64,000 nt of DNA from Monocercomonoides exilis (lineage: Eukaryota; Preaxostyla; Oxymonadida; Polymastigidae). This document shows positions 46,684-57,786 of this stretch, piece by piece (positions within the stretch are counted from its first letter, which is position 1; each line of letters starts with the position of its first letter). The stretch spans positions 1,800,501-1,864,500 of the forward strand of contig LSRY02000006.1 of the NCBI GenBank assembly GCA_001643675.2. Direction: 5' to 3'. The translations under genes were made by a program, and so were the position numbers. Below the pieces are notes generated by a model. The model was not told the DNA's origin. It did not search any database and saw only the letters and a program-made list of their open reading frames with translations.

Positions 46684-48807
46684 ATGCACGGTGATGCAAA
46701 ACAAAAAGCGGATGTGTTGTGCGCTTTGTTAGAAACATCAAAACCGAGCGAAGAAATGAAAAAAGCGATGATCGGACCTGCCATATTTATCAGCTCGAAA
46801 ACGTGTATTTTTGTTTTTCTGATGCGTTGAGCAGAGACAGCATGGAGGGCAATCGCACACATGATGAGGTATGGCAGGCACTCTGTTGTTGTGGATTTCT
46901 TGTTTTCTGCTGTGCGGTGGACATTGCTATATTTTTATTTGCAGATCTTATTGGCGCAGCGTTTCGACGAGCGGGATGAGTTGCAGGGCAGGAACAGTTT
47001 GAGCATCAGCACCGCAAATCCGAAAAAAAGCGATGTGTCTGAGGCTGTTCATGGCTCGTTGTTTGGCAGAGCGTCTTCGCAGTTTGCTTTGTCTTTGCCA
47101 ATCTTTGCAGCGGAATCGGGGGCTTCATCGTCGCTTGCAATGAGTGCAGCGCAAATGCTGCATCTGAGGAGCGGGCAGATGAAAAGTGTGCTGGAGCAGC
47201 CGACTTCGTCTTTTCGTTCGTCCAACTGGTTTTCGTTTGTGGAAAGTGCCCCGAGCTCTTCAGAGCCACATTTCGTTTCATCGTCTGTGGGCACACAGCT
47301 GCCTGTGTGTCTCGATCTGGGACATTCTTCAAAGGCGCAGAAGGAGGAACCCCCGTCTGACTCTGCGGAGCCCAAAGAAGAGCAAGAGAGAGATTCGTGG
47401 ATGCCTGCAGATGGGCTGGGGCCAGAGGGGCTGGCAAGACCCCTGGCAAAGATACTCGGGTGGGGCGACAGCTTCGTGAAGAACAAGAGGGAGGTGCTGG
47501 TGAGCCTTTGGCGGAGCTACGACAGCGAGGTGCAGCGGAGGGCAGGGAGCATTTCAGAGGTTGCGCTGTTGGCAGGGGTGAAAGGGGGCGCTGGCTCAGG
47601 CACAGAAGAGGCAGGGGTGGATGAGGCGCTGAGGGAGGAGGCAGAAAAGGCGCAGAGGCTGCGGGAGAAGACGATCCGGGTGGAGATCAAAGAGGCAAGG
47701 ATCTTCCACAAGATGTTTGGGGTGTGGGTGGGGAAAGACTGGGTTGTGGACGAGGCAGAGCGGGTGATGTGGGAGGCGGCAGAAGAGGCAGCAGTGGGCA
47801 GGGCAGGCGATGGAGCTGTGAATGGGCCGGGATTGAGTGAGGGAATTGGTGCAGCAGCACAGGAATGCTGGGGAGGAGGCGAATGCGGAGAAGGCTGGGG
47901 AGGGCAGGGGGAGCTGCAGGAGAAGGCGAACTTCTATGAGCTGTATCCGAAGGTGAAGAAGCAGATGAAGAAAATCAAGATGGAGACGCTGGACCAGCTG
48001 ATGGAGCAGGTGGAGCTGCACCCTCGGCGCGGATGCCCAGCGCTGGCAGAATTGCATGTTCGCTCGAGACCGCATGGCGCAGGCAAGACAGCTGGCTGTG
48101 CTTCTGCAGGGGTTTGGAGGGAGCTTGAAGGGAAGTCTCGTGAAGGTGGAAGTGAGTGGTCAGGCTGTCTGTCTGGTGCAGAGGCAGACAAGGGAAAGTT
48201 CAGCTTTGCAGACTTTGCTTGCACTGCGCAGGCTCAGCTGGGCTGCTGGGAAATGGAAGACAAACTGTGCACAGCCAGCCATCTCCAGCCGGCTCTTGCT
48301 GGGGAGGCACTTTTTGATGCAGTGTTTGCAGCACCACCAGAATGGGAGGGATGCTGGCGAGTTGTTCGAGAAAGTACCAATGCAGAAGTTGAGCCCAACG
48401 ATTCTGCGATTCCCTGTAACGTTGTGCTGGATGAAAATAGAGCGAGCTTGCTGGTGCAGCAGGTCGTGCAGGTTGTTGTGCCTCTTGTTCCTGCAGGTCT
48501 GTTTGCAGGAGGGAAGCTGCCTTCTTCGCTGTCTGGCTCTGAGGCAGCAGCGCTTGTGTGCGAAAAGGGCAGAAGAGCCAAGCGTGAAACGCTGCGAGCA
48601 CAGATGGGGAAGCGGAGGTGCTGGGTGTTCCGACCGACACCGCTGCAGCAGAGGTACCTGTGGGTGTTCGACAGGATGCCGATCAACTTCAAGAAAAGGG
48701 TGAAGAACTGGATCCACGGGAAGGGGAACAGAGATGCAGACATCTCCCAGATGCCCCGCTATCTGAGGGTTGCGCGTGCTGAGGCGCTTCCTGCTCTGAA
48801 GCCCTGA
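46684..48807 (+). CDS. Unrecognised protein, 671 residues
   Basis: Exon model 46684-46802, 46835-46868, 46945-48807. Introns are 32 bp (GTGTAT...GCAG) and 76 bp (GTATGG...GCAG), and the joined frame is 672 codons including TGA. The 32 bp intron is short and less certain; without it the start would be the ATG at 46842. The protein has a short N-terminal region (DVLCALLETSKPSEEMKKAM), a Ser/Glu-rich middle, a Glu/Ala/Arg-rich possible coiled coil (about 300-340) and a C-terminal part with WVFRPTPLQQRYLWVFDRM. No family is recognised. A second frame (48056-48703) is also open and looks protein-like, so one sequence error or a hidden splice near 48055 would change the C-terminus. Confidence 0.5.
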
Positions 48808-49081
48808 GCAAAGCACACATGCGTAATTTTCGACAAAAGGAAGAATGTTTTGAATGTTCTTTCTCTATTTCCCATTTTTGAATAATTTGTTTTTTATTTT
48901 ATTTTATTTTATTTATTTTATTTGAAAGAAAATTTTAGTTTTAAAAAACTAAATTAAAAAATAAAAACAAATCTCTTTTTGAGAAAAAATACAAAAAAAA
49001 TTAATCAATTAAATAAAATGTCTATCAAATTATAAATTAGTTCTGTGTTATTCTTCAGCAATATAAACCCAGAATGGATCC

Positions 49082-49501
49082 TTACCAAATATTCACACAT
49101 AAATCTCCAGCACCTGGATTATTATTATCTCCCAAATAAAGAGAATAATCGGCTAATGGACACGGGGTTGAAGCCTGCTTGTATTTTATTGTGAACTCCA
49201 CTGGTCCAACAGGAATTGGGGTTGAAACATTTGCTACATCAGAATACTTCAGCATGTCCACCTTCATTGCTCCAGAACCGCAAAAAACGGAATCTTTGAG
49301 TTGTTTAAATGCAAATGTTCCGTCTTGAATAGTCGCAGTTGCATTCAAGGTTATTTTAAGCGTTGTATATTTGTTGTTAAAATTTGGAGGATATGGATTT
49401 GATGTAACTTTTACGAGACGAAGCTTGTTCATTCCACTTCCGCATTCGTTATAATGTATACCAGAAATAGAAGTTAACAGCAAAAACAAAAAACTTAACA
49501 T
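49082..49501 (-). CDS. Secreted ML-domain (NPC2/GM2A-like) lipid-binding protein
   Basis: 139 residues, single exon, from ATG to TAA. A signal peptide (LSFLFLLLTSISG) is followed directly by a mature domain of about 125 residues with cysteines at 20, 74, 114 and 135. The pattern ECGSG, then NPYPP and alternating beta strands, CGSG, PCPLADYSL and a last Cys near the C-terminus, together with the length, fit the MD-2-related lipid-recognition fold. Members bind sterols, phospholipids or glycolipids in lysosomes or outside the cell. The ligand cannot be told from sequence. The stop overlaps a possible donor (TG|GTAAGG), so a short extra C-terminal exon cannot be excluded. Confidence 0.65.
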   Translation of the reverse strand: MLSFLFLLLTSISGIHYNECGSGMNKLRLVKVTSNPYPPNFNNKYTTLKITLNATATIQDGTFAFKQLKDSVFCGSGAMKVDMLKYSDVANVSTPIPVGPVEFTIKYKQASTPCPLADYSLYLGDNNNPGAGDLCVNIW

Positions 49502-50285
49502 TTTTCACAAAATATGTGATCATGTCTAATAATTATATCTTAATGAAAATATTTGATTTTTGTTGATTAAATATCTAGCAAATCGATCGACAAAAAAATT
49601 TGTTTGATAATTTCAATTATCAATTTGCAAGATTTCTGGATTTTAGCAATTCACAAGTTATTTTCATCTATTTTGATATTACAAACAACAAAACCAAAGT
49701 GAAATTGCAGAAATCACGGAAAAGGATTTGATTTTAAAAAAATCACGCTTTTGGCGGAGCATCAAATTCTTTCAATAATTCTTAAACTTATATTTCTTTG
49801 ACTTTTTCAACAATATGCATTATTATCGCAAACTCAACAATAACAGTTGTTGTTTTTCAACAAAATATTTTTCAATAAAACAAAAGAATGTGCAGTCCAA
49901 TAATTTGAATTGCACAGATTGAGCCCATTCTCACCAAAACTTTCGAACAATTGACGAACATTAACCAATAATCCAAACAATGAAATTTTAGACATGGGAC
50001 GAAATTTTTCGCTTTCAGAATTTTGTTCCACACAGTGCTTTCAAAGATTTTTTTCGATTTTTTATATTTTTATATTTTATATTGCAAGAAAATGTCAGAA
50101 TAATTATCATACGATTGAAGAAAAAGTCTGGAACAAATCTTTGTTTTTTTCATAAAACCATAAATAATGTCCCACATCTAAAAGACAAAAATGGAAGTGC
50201 GTTGTTTCATAGAAATCAAAAGGAGGAAATGAAGATGTGACATTAAAAAAACCATAAAATAATTATTGAATTTGAAGAATTTTAT
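49502..50285. other. Intergenic
   Basis: AT-rich, between two minus-strand genes. No supported feature. Confidence 0.5.
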
Positions 50286-51554
50286 TCACTCTGCTTCCTC
50301 TTCTGTGCCTTCCTCTTCTTCTCCTTCTTTTTCTGGTTTTATTTCTTCCGGAGGAACATAAAGTTCTCCTTCAAGAACCTCAATATCATGATCAGATGCA
50401 ATTGACTTTTCACATAAATGGACATAAAAAGTGTAATTAAATATTTTATTTTTCATACAAAAAGTTAAAAGAAATTCATTGAATGGAAATAAAAATTCTC
50501 AAAAGCATAATTTAAATGAATATGCAAACATCTTGTGTGGCCACTGAGAAACCTGAAGGAATAAACTGACGTAATGTTATTTTTTCCACCTTTTTCATTG
50601 TCGGCTCTCTTTCTTCTTCTTCTTCTTCCTCACCACCTTCTTCAGCTGTTAACTTTTTCTCTTCTTCAACCTTAAAAAAATTTTTTAATTATCAATATAA
50701 TCATTCAACAGTCATTTAAATGCAAAATATAAACACGTTAAGTTGAAAATGATATCAAACAGGGACTTCTATGATTTTTGTTTCTTCTTTGAATGAACCT
50801 GAAACAACATTTTGGTTAACCATGACATATTTCCCCTCAATGTTCGGCCGTTGCTTTTCAAATTTCCCACAGTAGTATGAACCATCCTTAATCTCCCAAA
50901 TTCCTCGTATTATTTGTCCAACTTTCCAAATCCCAATATACTTTAAATTAATTATTTACAAAAAGATGTTAAAAATTAAGCACATTATAAAATTCTGGCA
51001 AACTTTGCTGTTTTCAGATTTAATCGTAAAAACACCCTTTCCATGTTTCTTACCATTTTCCCATTCACCTTCATAAGAGTCTCCATTGGGATAAGTATAT
51101 TTTCCTTGGCCATGCCTTTTTCCTTCATGAAAATAACCTATCAGATATGAAAATCACAATGTAATCATCACAATAAATAAATTTTAGACCATCATAAATT
51201 GATCCATCTGGATATTTCATAACTCCGTATCCTTCTTTTTTGTGTGAAGCATACGTACCAGCATATTTTGCAGTTGGTTCCTTCCAGAAATACTTTCCTG
51301 GCCCTTCTCTCTTCCCCTTGACATATTCACCCTTAAATATATCTCCATTTGGAAATCTATTTATTCCAAATCCCTGTCGTTCTTTGAAGAAACATAAGCA
51401 AATGCAAAAATACAAAGAAATAATATTTAGGCAAATACACATCCATAAATAAACTTTCAAAAGTTAAACCTCCTGTGCTTTCGTCTCTTCCACCTTCATA
51501 TATTCCTAACTTTTTTTGAGGGTTAACTTCTTCTTGTTCTTCCTCTTCTGCCAT
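50286..51554 (-). CDS. RSPH1: Radial spoke head protein 1 homologue (MORN repeats)
   Basis: Six exons: 51554-51470, 51381-51190, 51137-51004, 50940-50761, 50670-50530, 50405-50286. Introns are 88, 52, 63, 90 and 124 bp, giving 284 codons including TGA. After an acidic N-terminus comes the RSPH1 signature GIYEGGRDESTGERQGFG, then five clear MORN repeats (such as YEGEWENGKKHGKG) and two weaker ones (YIGIWKVGQ, YYCGKFEKQ), followed by GKYVMV and a Glu-rich tail. RSPH1 is part of the radial spoke head of the 9+2 axoneme and shares this order: acidic start, MORN array, acidic tail. Length is close to metazoan RSPH1. It implies motile flagella in the organism. Confidence 0.9.
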
Positions 51555-51777
51555 TTTAAATCAATGTCTAACAATTAAAAATATAAAGAATGGTCGAAGA
51601 ATAAATATTTGATATTTTAATAAAAGAAACATGAGATATGTTTTATCATAAAAAATTTTTTTGAGAAAAATGATGTTCAAAAACTGAAAGAAATAAATTA
51701 TTAGGCGTGATCATTTTTTATTTGATTTCTTAAAGTTTGCCTTTGCAAATTGGAAAAAAAGAGAGAATAATTTTAAA

Positions 51778-53298
51778 ATGATTGGTGAATATGAAAAGTG
51801 GCCCTCTTCTGAATTTGTTTCAGAAAAAGAAAGACAACATTTTTCTCATTTTTTTGGAAAAATTGATTCATTTATTGAAAATTATGACAAAAGGTTTTTT
51901 GAAGACTTGAACATTTTTCTTTGTATACATTAATTTATTTGCTCGATAATTAAAAGATATTCTTCTTTAAGAAATTCAATGATTTATGCGTATCAAAAGA
52001 ATCCAAGAATTTTCTTGACATGCTCCGCATGTCGTGCTCTTTCAAAAGAATCATTCACCACTGTGTACAGGTTTTATTTGTTTATGCTGTTGCATCTTTA
52101 TAAGTATTTGAATAGAATTCATCGTTTTCTCGATGAAAAAGGTATTATAAACTCATCACTTTCAGATGAAGAAGAGTTAATTCGTTCAAAACACTCAAAA
52201 CCTAAAATTCAGCAAATTTCATCTGTTGGATGCAAAAAGAATTTTGAAGAAGTGAATGCTATATCTGATGAATCTGATGGTTCAATTAAAGCAACAAATA
52301 GTTCCATCTGTTCCACAACAGTATTTTCAAATATTCATCTTGAATCAAAAGAAATATATTTAAATTTAAAGAAAGTGTGACTATTTATTTTTTTGCTTTT
52401 CATTTAGACTATTTTCATAAATAACGAATAGAGACTTGATGAAATTATTACTGATGAATCCGACTGTAACATTTATTTTTCATTATCGAAGGAGTTTAAC
52501 ATTCCAGCACCAATTTGCGCAGCAATATTAGTACAAAGAATTATTGAACAAAATTATATATATTTTCGGCAGTCAAAGAATGTAACACAATTAAATGAAG
52601 AAATGAAAATGTCCAAGTTTGAAAAAGATTCGAATGCATCAGATATTTATCCAAAGGGAGAGAAAAGAAAGAAAATAGAAGAACGCACAATTGATGAGAC
52701 TAATTTATCTGATAAAAAATCTGCAGAACAACAAATATCATTTAGGGTGATTATGAATATTCTTCCATTAACGCAGCATTTTCTTTTATATCCTCCTCGC
52801 ATTGTTTTTGTTTTAATTCATTCAGTCGTCCGTATGCTAATTGTTTAAATGCGAGTTAATATATTTCCACTGATTTTATTAATATCCTTTTCAGAATTAC
52901 TCCTTAATATCCAACCAAACATCACAGTTACCAAAATCAGTGAGCTGATTAATTCTATCCTGATTGTGTTCTCATTTTCCATCTCAACAACTTCCATCGC
53001 AGATGGGCCTCTCATTGAAAGTCATGAAATGATTTCAGCTGATGAGTTTGGTATTATTAAGCACGATATCCAGAGAACAAAGCTTGTGAACTATCAATGG
53101 GAACAGCTTTTTTTGTATTCTGACTGTTTGAGAAAGCTGGCATTAAAAAGAGAACTTTTATTAAGAATGATTCAAAAGCTTCAGCAAGAACATTATCAAT
53201 TGACAGAGAAAAAGAAAGAATTGGATAAGAAATGTGCTCCACCTGAAGTGTTGTTTGAACAATGTAGCAAAAAGAATGAACAAAAGGAAGAAGTTTGA
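51778..53298 (+). CDS. Unrecognised helical protein, 445 residues
   Basis: Four exons: 51778-51893, 51957-52374, 52432-52831, 52895-53298. Introns are 63, 57 and 63 bp, and the joined frame is 446 codons including TGA. The last donor (C|GTATGC) was chosen because it is the only one giving the correct phase. The N-terminal 100 residues are predicted helical (HFFGKIDSFIENYDKR, then FYLFMLLHLYKYLNRIHRF). The middle is Ser/Asp/Lys-rich and probably disordered. A hydrophobic stretch lies near residues 300-320, and the C-terminus is a coiled coil (LRMIQKLQQEHYQLTEKKKE). I do not recognise the family. The ATG shares a short 5' region (51555-51777) with the divergent RSPH1 gene. Confidence 0.6.
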
Positions 53299-53648
53299 AA
53301 GGATTACGAATGCTTCACAAATATTCACAACAATCTCAAAATATTGAAACAATAGTTGCTTACGATGTCCTTCAGGAGATAAGTCTGCTTATCGACCCAA
53401 TACATCCATAAATATGGAAGCAATCAACAGAGAATTTAAATCGAAGATGAAGATAGCATAGAAAGAGGATTTTATTTTCAGGAAAGTTGAAACTATTTAT
53501 TTTGAACGTTCCTTAACGAGCATGCATCAATTATTTATCTTATTTTGGTTGAATAAGAATATAAAAAAGAAAAAATTTAGATCAAAGAATACCTTAATTT
53601 ATAAAGTGCTATTTTCTTTTTTCTAAAAGGCTATCTCTTCAAGATCAC
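53299..53648. other. Intergenic
   Basis: A 350 bp AT-rich stretch between two plus-strand genes; nothing seen. Confidence 0.5.
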
Positions 53649-56600
53649 ATGAGTAGTTACAAATCTGCATCTTCAGTACAAAGTGGAGATACCAAAACTG
53701 CAACAGCTACGTATGTTTTATTGTCTTTCGTACAAAGTTAAACTATCAATATTTTCATTGATTATTGATGTTTCATTGAATATTTGCGTTTTGGAATTTC
53801 CAAATCTGAATTTGCCTTTTTATAATGTGTTAAGTTCGATTGGTGCACCAGGTAAATTTTCTGGATCATCAGTTCCAACTGCGGGTGGAATGTCATCACC
53901 TTTACCTGGAACTTTCCCTCCAAATATGCTTCCTTTTCCCGATTCTCGAGCACTTTTTCCAACCCCCCAATCGTCTTCACACGGGCAACTTCCGTCAACA
54001 GCTTCAAAATCTGGTTCTGGAATGCCAGCTGCAACTTGGCCTCAACAGTCTTCTCAGACGTATCCTCCACGAGGATATCCTCCTCAATACTATCCCCCAC
54101 CTGGATACTCATCCACGCAGCCATTTCCTTCGACCATGTTTCCCGGAGGATATCCACAACCAGGGTATCCTGCCCAGTATCCTCCTGGTTATTATCCTCC
54201 ATATCCACCACCTGCGGAGGGTTCGCTGAATTCTGGACAGCAGCAGAAGTTCTCTTCTTCCAGAATGTCCGAAAAAGGAACACTTGCTCCAAAGGCAGGG
54301 ACTGCGGGCCCAAGTGACAGAACAGCAGCTTCGGCTGGATATCCTCAATACTATCCTTCAATGCCACAAATGAATTATCCACCAGGAGCTCCCATGCAAC
54401 CTTCATTTTATCCACCGCAAGCGGGATATCCAGGTGCTTATTCATATAGTTATCCCACTGCTGATGGAAGAGCTCAACTATCAGGGCAAGAATTCGGAGC
54501 AGAAAAAGTTAGAGAGGAAGGAGAAAGTCGCGAAGAGAAAGGAAGAGGGCGGGGCAGAGGTGATAGAAGAAATTGGAGAGGAAGGAGAGGAGGCTGGGGA
54601 GGAGGAGTTGGCGGTGGCGGAGGAAGAGATATTGAGCGAGGAGGATTTGGGGATGGATGGGGAGGTGCTGGTGGTGGGGCTGGCTTTGAAGGCAGAGGCG
54701 GGGGAAAAGGAAGAGGAAGAGGAGAAAGTGCGAAAGAAAGTGCAGCAGCAGAAGTGTCCGGGCCAGCCATTCCAGTTCTGCCGAATGTGAACCAACAGAC
54801 TGCGCTGCAGGATCCGCTTGTGATGGCGCTGCGGGCGAACCCAGCGCAGCCGCCGATGCTGGAGCAGATGCTGGGGCATGTGGTGGCAGCATCGACAGAC
54901 GAGGTGGTGTCGAAGGTGCTGCTCGAGGCGATGGACAAGGCGACTCCACGTGACATCGCAGCGGTGTTTGCAGAGGTGGCGAGCTCACCGGCACTGGTGC
55001 TGACGCTTGTGCAGGATCCCAATGCGAACTATGTGATGACGAAGTTCTTTGAGAAGGGGAGCCTGTTTGAGATGAAGACGATTGCGCGGTGCTTGTTCGG
55101 CTCGCTGCTCCATCTGGCAAGGCACTCCACGGGCTGCCGGGTGGTGCAGTCTGCGCTTGACGGGCTTGATAAGTTTGCTGTGTCTCCGATTGACTTGAAG
55201 AAGAAGAGAGAAGAAGAAAGAGAGAAAAAGAGGAGAGAGAAACTGGAGGCTAAAAGAGAGAAGAAGAGAAAAGAAAGCTTGAAGAGAAAAAGGAAGAAGA
55301 AGAAGAAGAAGAGAAAGAGATCTTCAAACAAAAGCGAAGATGAGGAAACCGAATCTGAGAACGATGAAGACGACAATGACGAAGACGATGATGATGCGGT
55401 GGGTGTTGATGATGAAGACGACAGCTTCTTTGACGAAGAGGCAATCGATGGATATGCCTCGCCAGCAGAGGTGCCGTGGTTCAAGCAGCAGAAGGACAGC
55501 GTGGATGCAGAGTATGCGCAGCTGACGGGGCAGGACGTGTCTCGGCTGCTGGCGCTGGAGATCTTCCCGCAGACGCTCGCGTGCATCTTCGACCAGAACG
55601 CGAACCATGTCATCCAGCGGTGCATCTGCTGCCCCGGCGTCACCTCAGAGGACCTGTCGATCGTGGTGGGCATCCTCAACGCCAACCACCCTGAGCAGCT
55701 GGCCATGCACGTCTTCGGCTGCCGCATCTACCAGCGCCTCGCAGAGCACCTGGCTGAGGCAGAGCGGGTGAAGCTGGTGGAGCCGCTGGTGCCGTTCATG
55801 ACGCGCCTGATGAAGAACCAGTTTGGGAATTATGTTGTGGCGCATCTGATGCTCTTTTCTGAAGACGACACAAAGGCGCTGGTGGTGGTGGGGCTGAAAG
55901 GGTCGTTCTACGACCTCGCCATTCAAAAATATTCGTCGAATGTGATTGAGAAGTGTGTCGAGTATTCGCCGCCCCGCCTGCGTGCGCTGATTGCAGAGGA
56001 GCTGCTGGCACATGCTGTCCCTGGGGATGATGGGAGGGCAGAGTCTACAAACTACGCTGCTCTGCACCCGATGATTGCGCTTCTGTACGACGCGTACGGG
56101 AACTACGTGGCGCAGAAGGTGTTTGACTGCTCGCCGCGGGAGGTGAAGGAGCGCATGCGGCGCGAGCTCGAAGGGCTTGTGGCGCGGATGATCGGTCCGC
56201 GGCGGGCGGTGCCGCTGCCGAGGCACATTGTGATGCGAGTGACGAGGATGATGGAATCGCTCCGTCAGCCGATGACTATCGTGCCTGCTGCTGCTCAGCC
56301 GGTGTCGAGGTACTTGCTGTCGGCGGCGGTGGAGGAGCAGAGGAAGAGAGAAGAAGAAGAAGAAAGGGAGAGAGAGAGGAAGAGGAAGGAGTATGAGGAA
56401 GAGGAGGACGAGGAAGATAGAAGAATAGATGAGGTTATCAGCAAGCATGGGAAAGGAGTGAGGTATCACTACTCGTCCTCTTCTGACTACTATCTGAAGC
56501 ATCCACAAAGAGACGATGGGCACACTTTTTCATCATCGTTCTATTCATCGGCTGCTTCTTACTCGTCTACGTCTTCTTCTTCAACATCTTCTGCTCAGAA

Positions 56601-57189
56601 AGATGGGAAAAGAAGTGACATGAAAGCTGACTCAGCCAGAGAAGGTGATGAAGAAGAGAGCGACGACGAAAGGGAAGGAAGCGCTGCAAAGAATGCCCAC
56701 AACGCCAAAAGCGACGGCAGCTTCGTCTCATTCTACACTTCAAGTTCGAGAATGAGCCAGCCGACCTTCCAAGCAACATATTCGTCATCACAACGAAAGA
56801 GTGAAGAAGCAGATGAGGAAACCGAGCAGCCAAAGAAGAAGGAGAAGAAGGAGAAGGAGAAGGAGAAGGAGAAGGAGAAGGAGAAGGAGAAGGAGAAGGA
56901 GAAGGAGAAGGAAAGAGAGAAAGAGAAAGGAAAAGACCATGTGAAGACGAAGGGAGTTTCAAAGAAAGTGAAGAAAAGCCACAAATCCGAGCGAGAAAAG
57001 AGAGCCAAAGGCAAAAAAGAGTCTGGCAGACGGAAGACGAAAGAGAAGCAAAGTGACAAAGAAAAGGGCGCAGAGTCTCAATTTTCGCTGTCTGACCTTG
57101 CGTCGCCTCCATCCACTCCAGATCTTTCTCCGCCTTCGTCGGTCTCTCTCGACGACTTGATGTCACCTCCATCTACACCTGAATTATAA
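53649..57189 (+). CDS. Pumilio-family (PUF) RNA-binding protein
   Basis: Two exons, 53649-53710 and 53835-57189 (intron 124 bp, GTATGT...TTAAG); 1139 codons including TAA. The N-terminal part is Tyr/Pro/Gly-rich (YPPQYYPPPGYSS repeats), then RGG-like (RGRGRGDRRNWRGRRGG), both typical of RNA-granule proteins. Pumilio repeats span about 340-840, with base-contacting helices NANYVMTKF, STGCRVVQS, NANHVIQRC, VFGCRIYQR, QFGNYVVAHL, KYSSNVIEKC and AYGNYVAQKV. PUF proteins bind 3' UTR motifs and repress or relocalise mRNAs. Unusual: about 100 residues of Lys/Arg then Asp/Glu run (about 472-569) split the array after the second clear repeat. The C-terminus is a long charged tail with a Lys-Glu repeat, ending in two near-copies of SPPSTPDL. 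Confidence 0.92.
56838..56912 (+). repeat. GAGAAG hexanucleotide array inside the PUF gene
   Basis: About twelve near-perfect copies of GAGAAG encode a Lys-Glu alternation in the C-terminal tail. The array is in frame and probably varies in length. Confidence 0.85.
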
Positions 57190-57786
57190 AAAGCCATCTT
57201 TTGTAGTAATATTTGTAAAAGATTAATCTGTTTTGTTAAGTTAAATGTTATTCATTTATTTATTTAATACACTTTTCTGATTATTTCTTATTTTGAAAGA
57301 ATTGTTTTATTTTTGATAATTATTACTGAAGTAATATATTGCATCTTTGTTCAATTGAATTGCGTTTTTTAATATTTTTTTTTATTATTTTTTGAAACGA
57401 TTTTTTTTTCGCACTCACAACATAAAGAAATGTGCAACATCCATTCTAGTATTTTTTTCAACCTTAATTTTTGAAATTGAATGATTGTTGAATGATTTAA
57501 AGCGAAACTTGAAAGGATTGAAACTTTTTCAAGCAAGGTTTTTATATCCATCAATTTATGTTCTATTTATGTTCTTCTATTTTTTTTATTTTCATTTTAT
57601 TTTTTTTGAAAATTGACTTTATTTTAAAATCAATTTCTTTAATGGTGAAAATCGAAAAACGCCACAGAAGAAAACGTAACCTAACAGTCCATGTAACGCA
57701 AAATGTCTTTTTATTGCATAAAAAGAACATATCGTATATTTTGATTCTATTTTGGGTTGCAGGAATAAAAATGGTAAACATTCTCA
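57190..57786. other. Intergenic
   Basis: AT-rich spacer between two plus-strand genes. An ATG-started open frame at 57642-57836 overlaps the first exon of the next gene but does not join it in frame. Confidence 0.5.
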
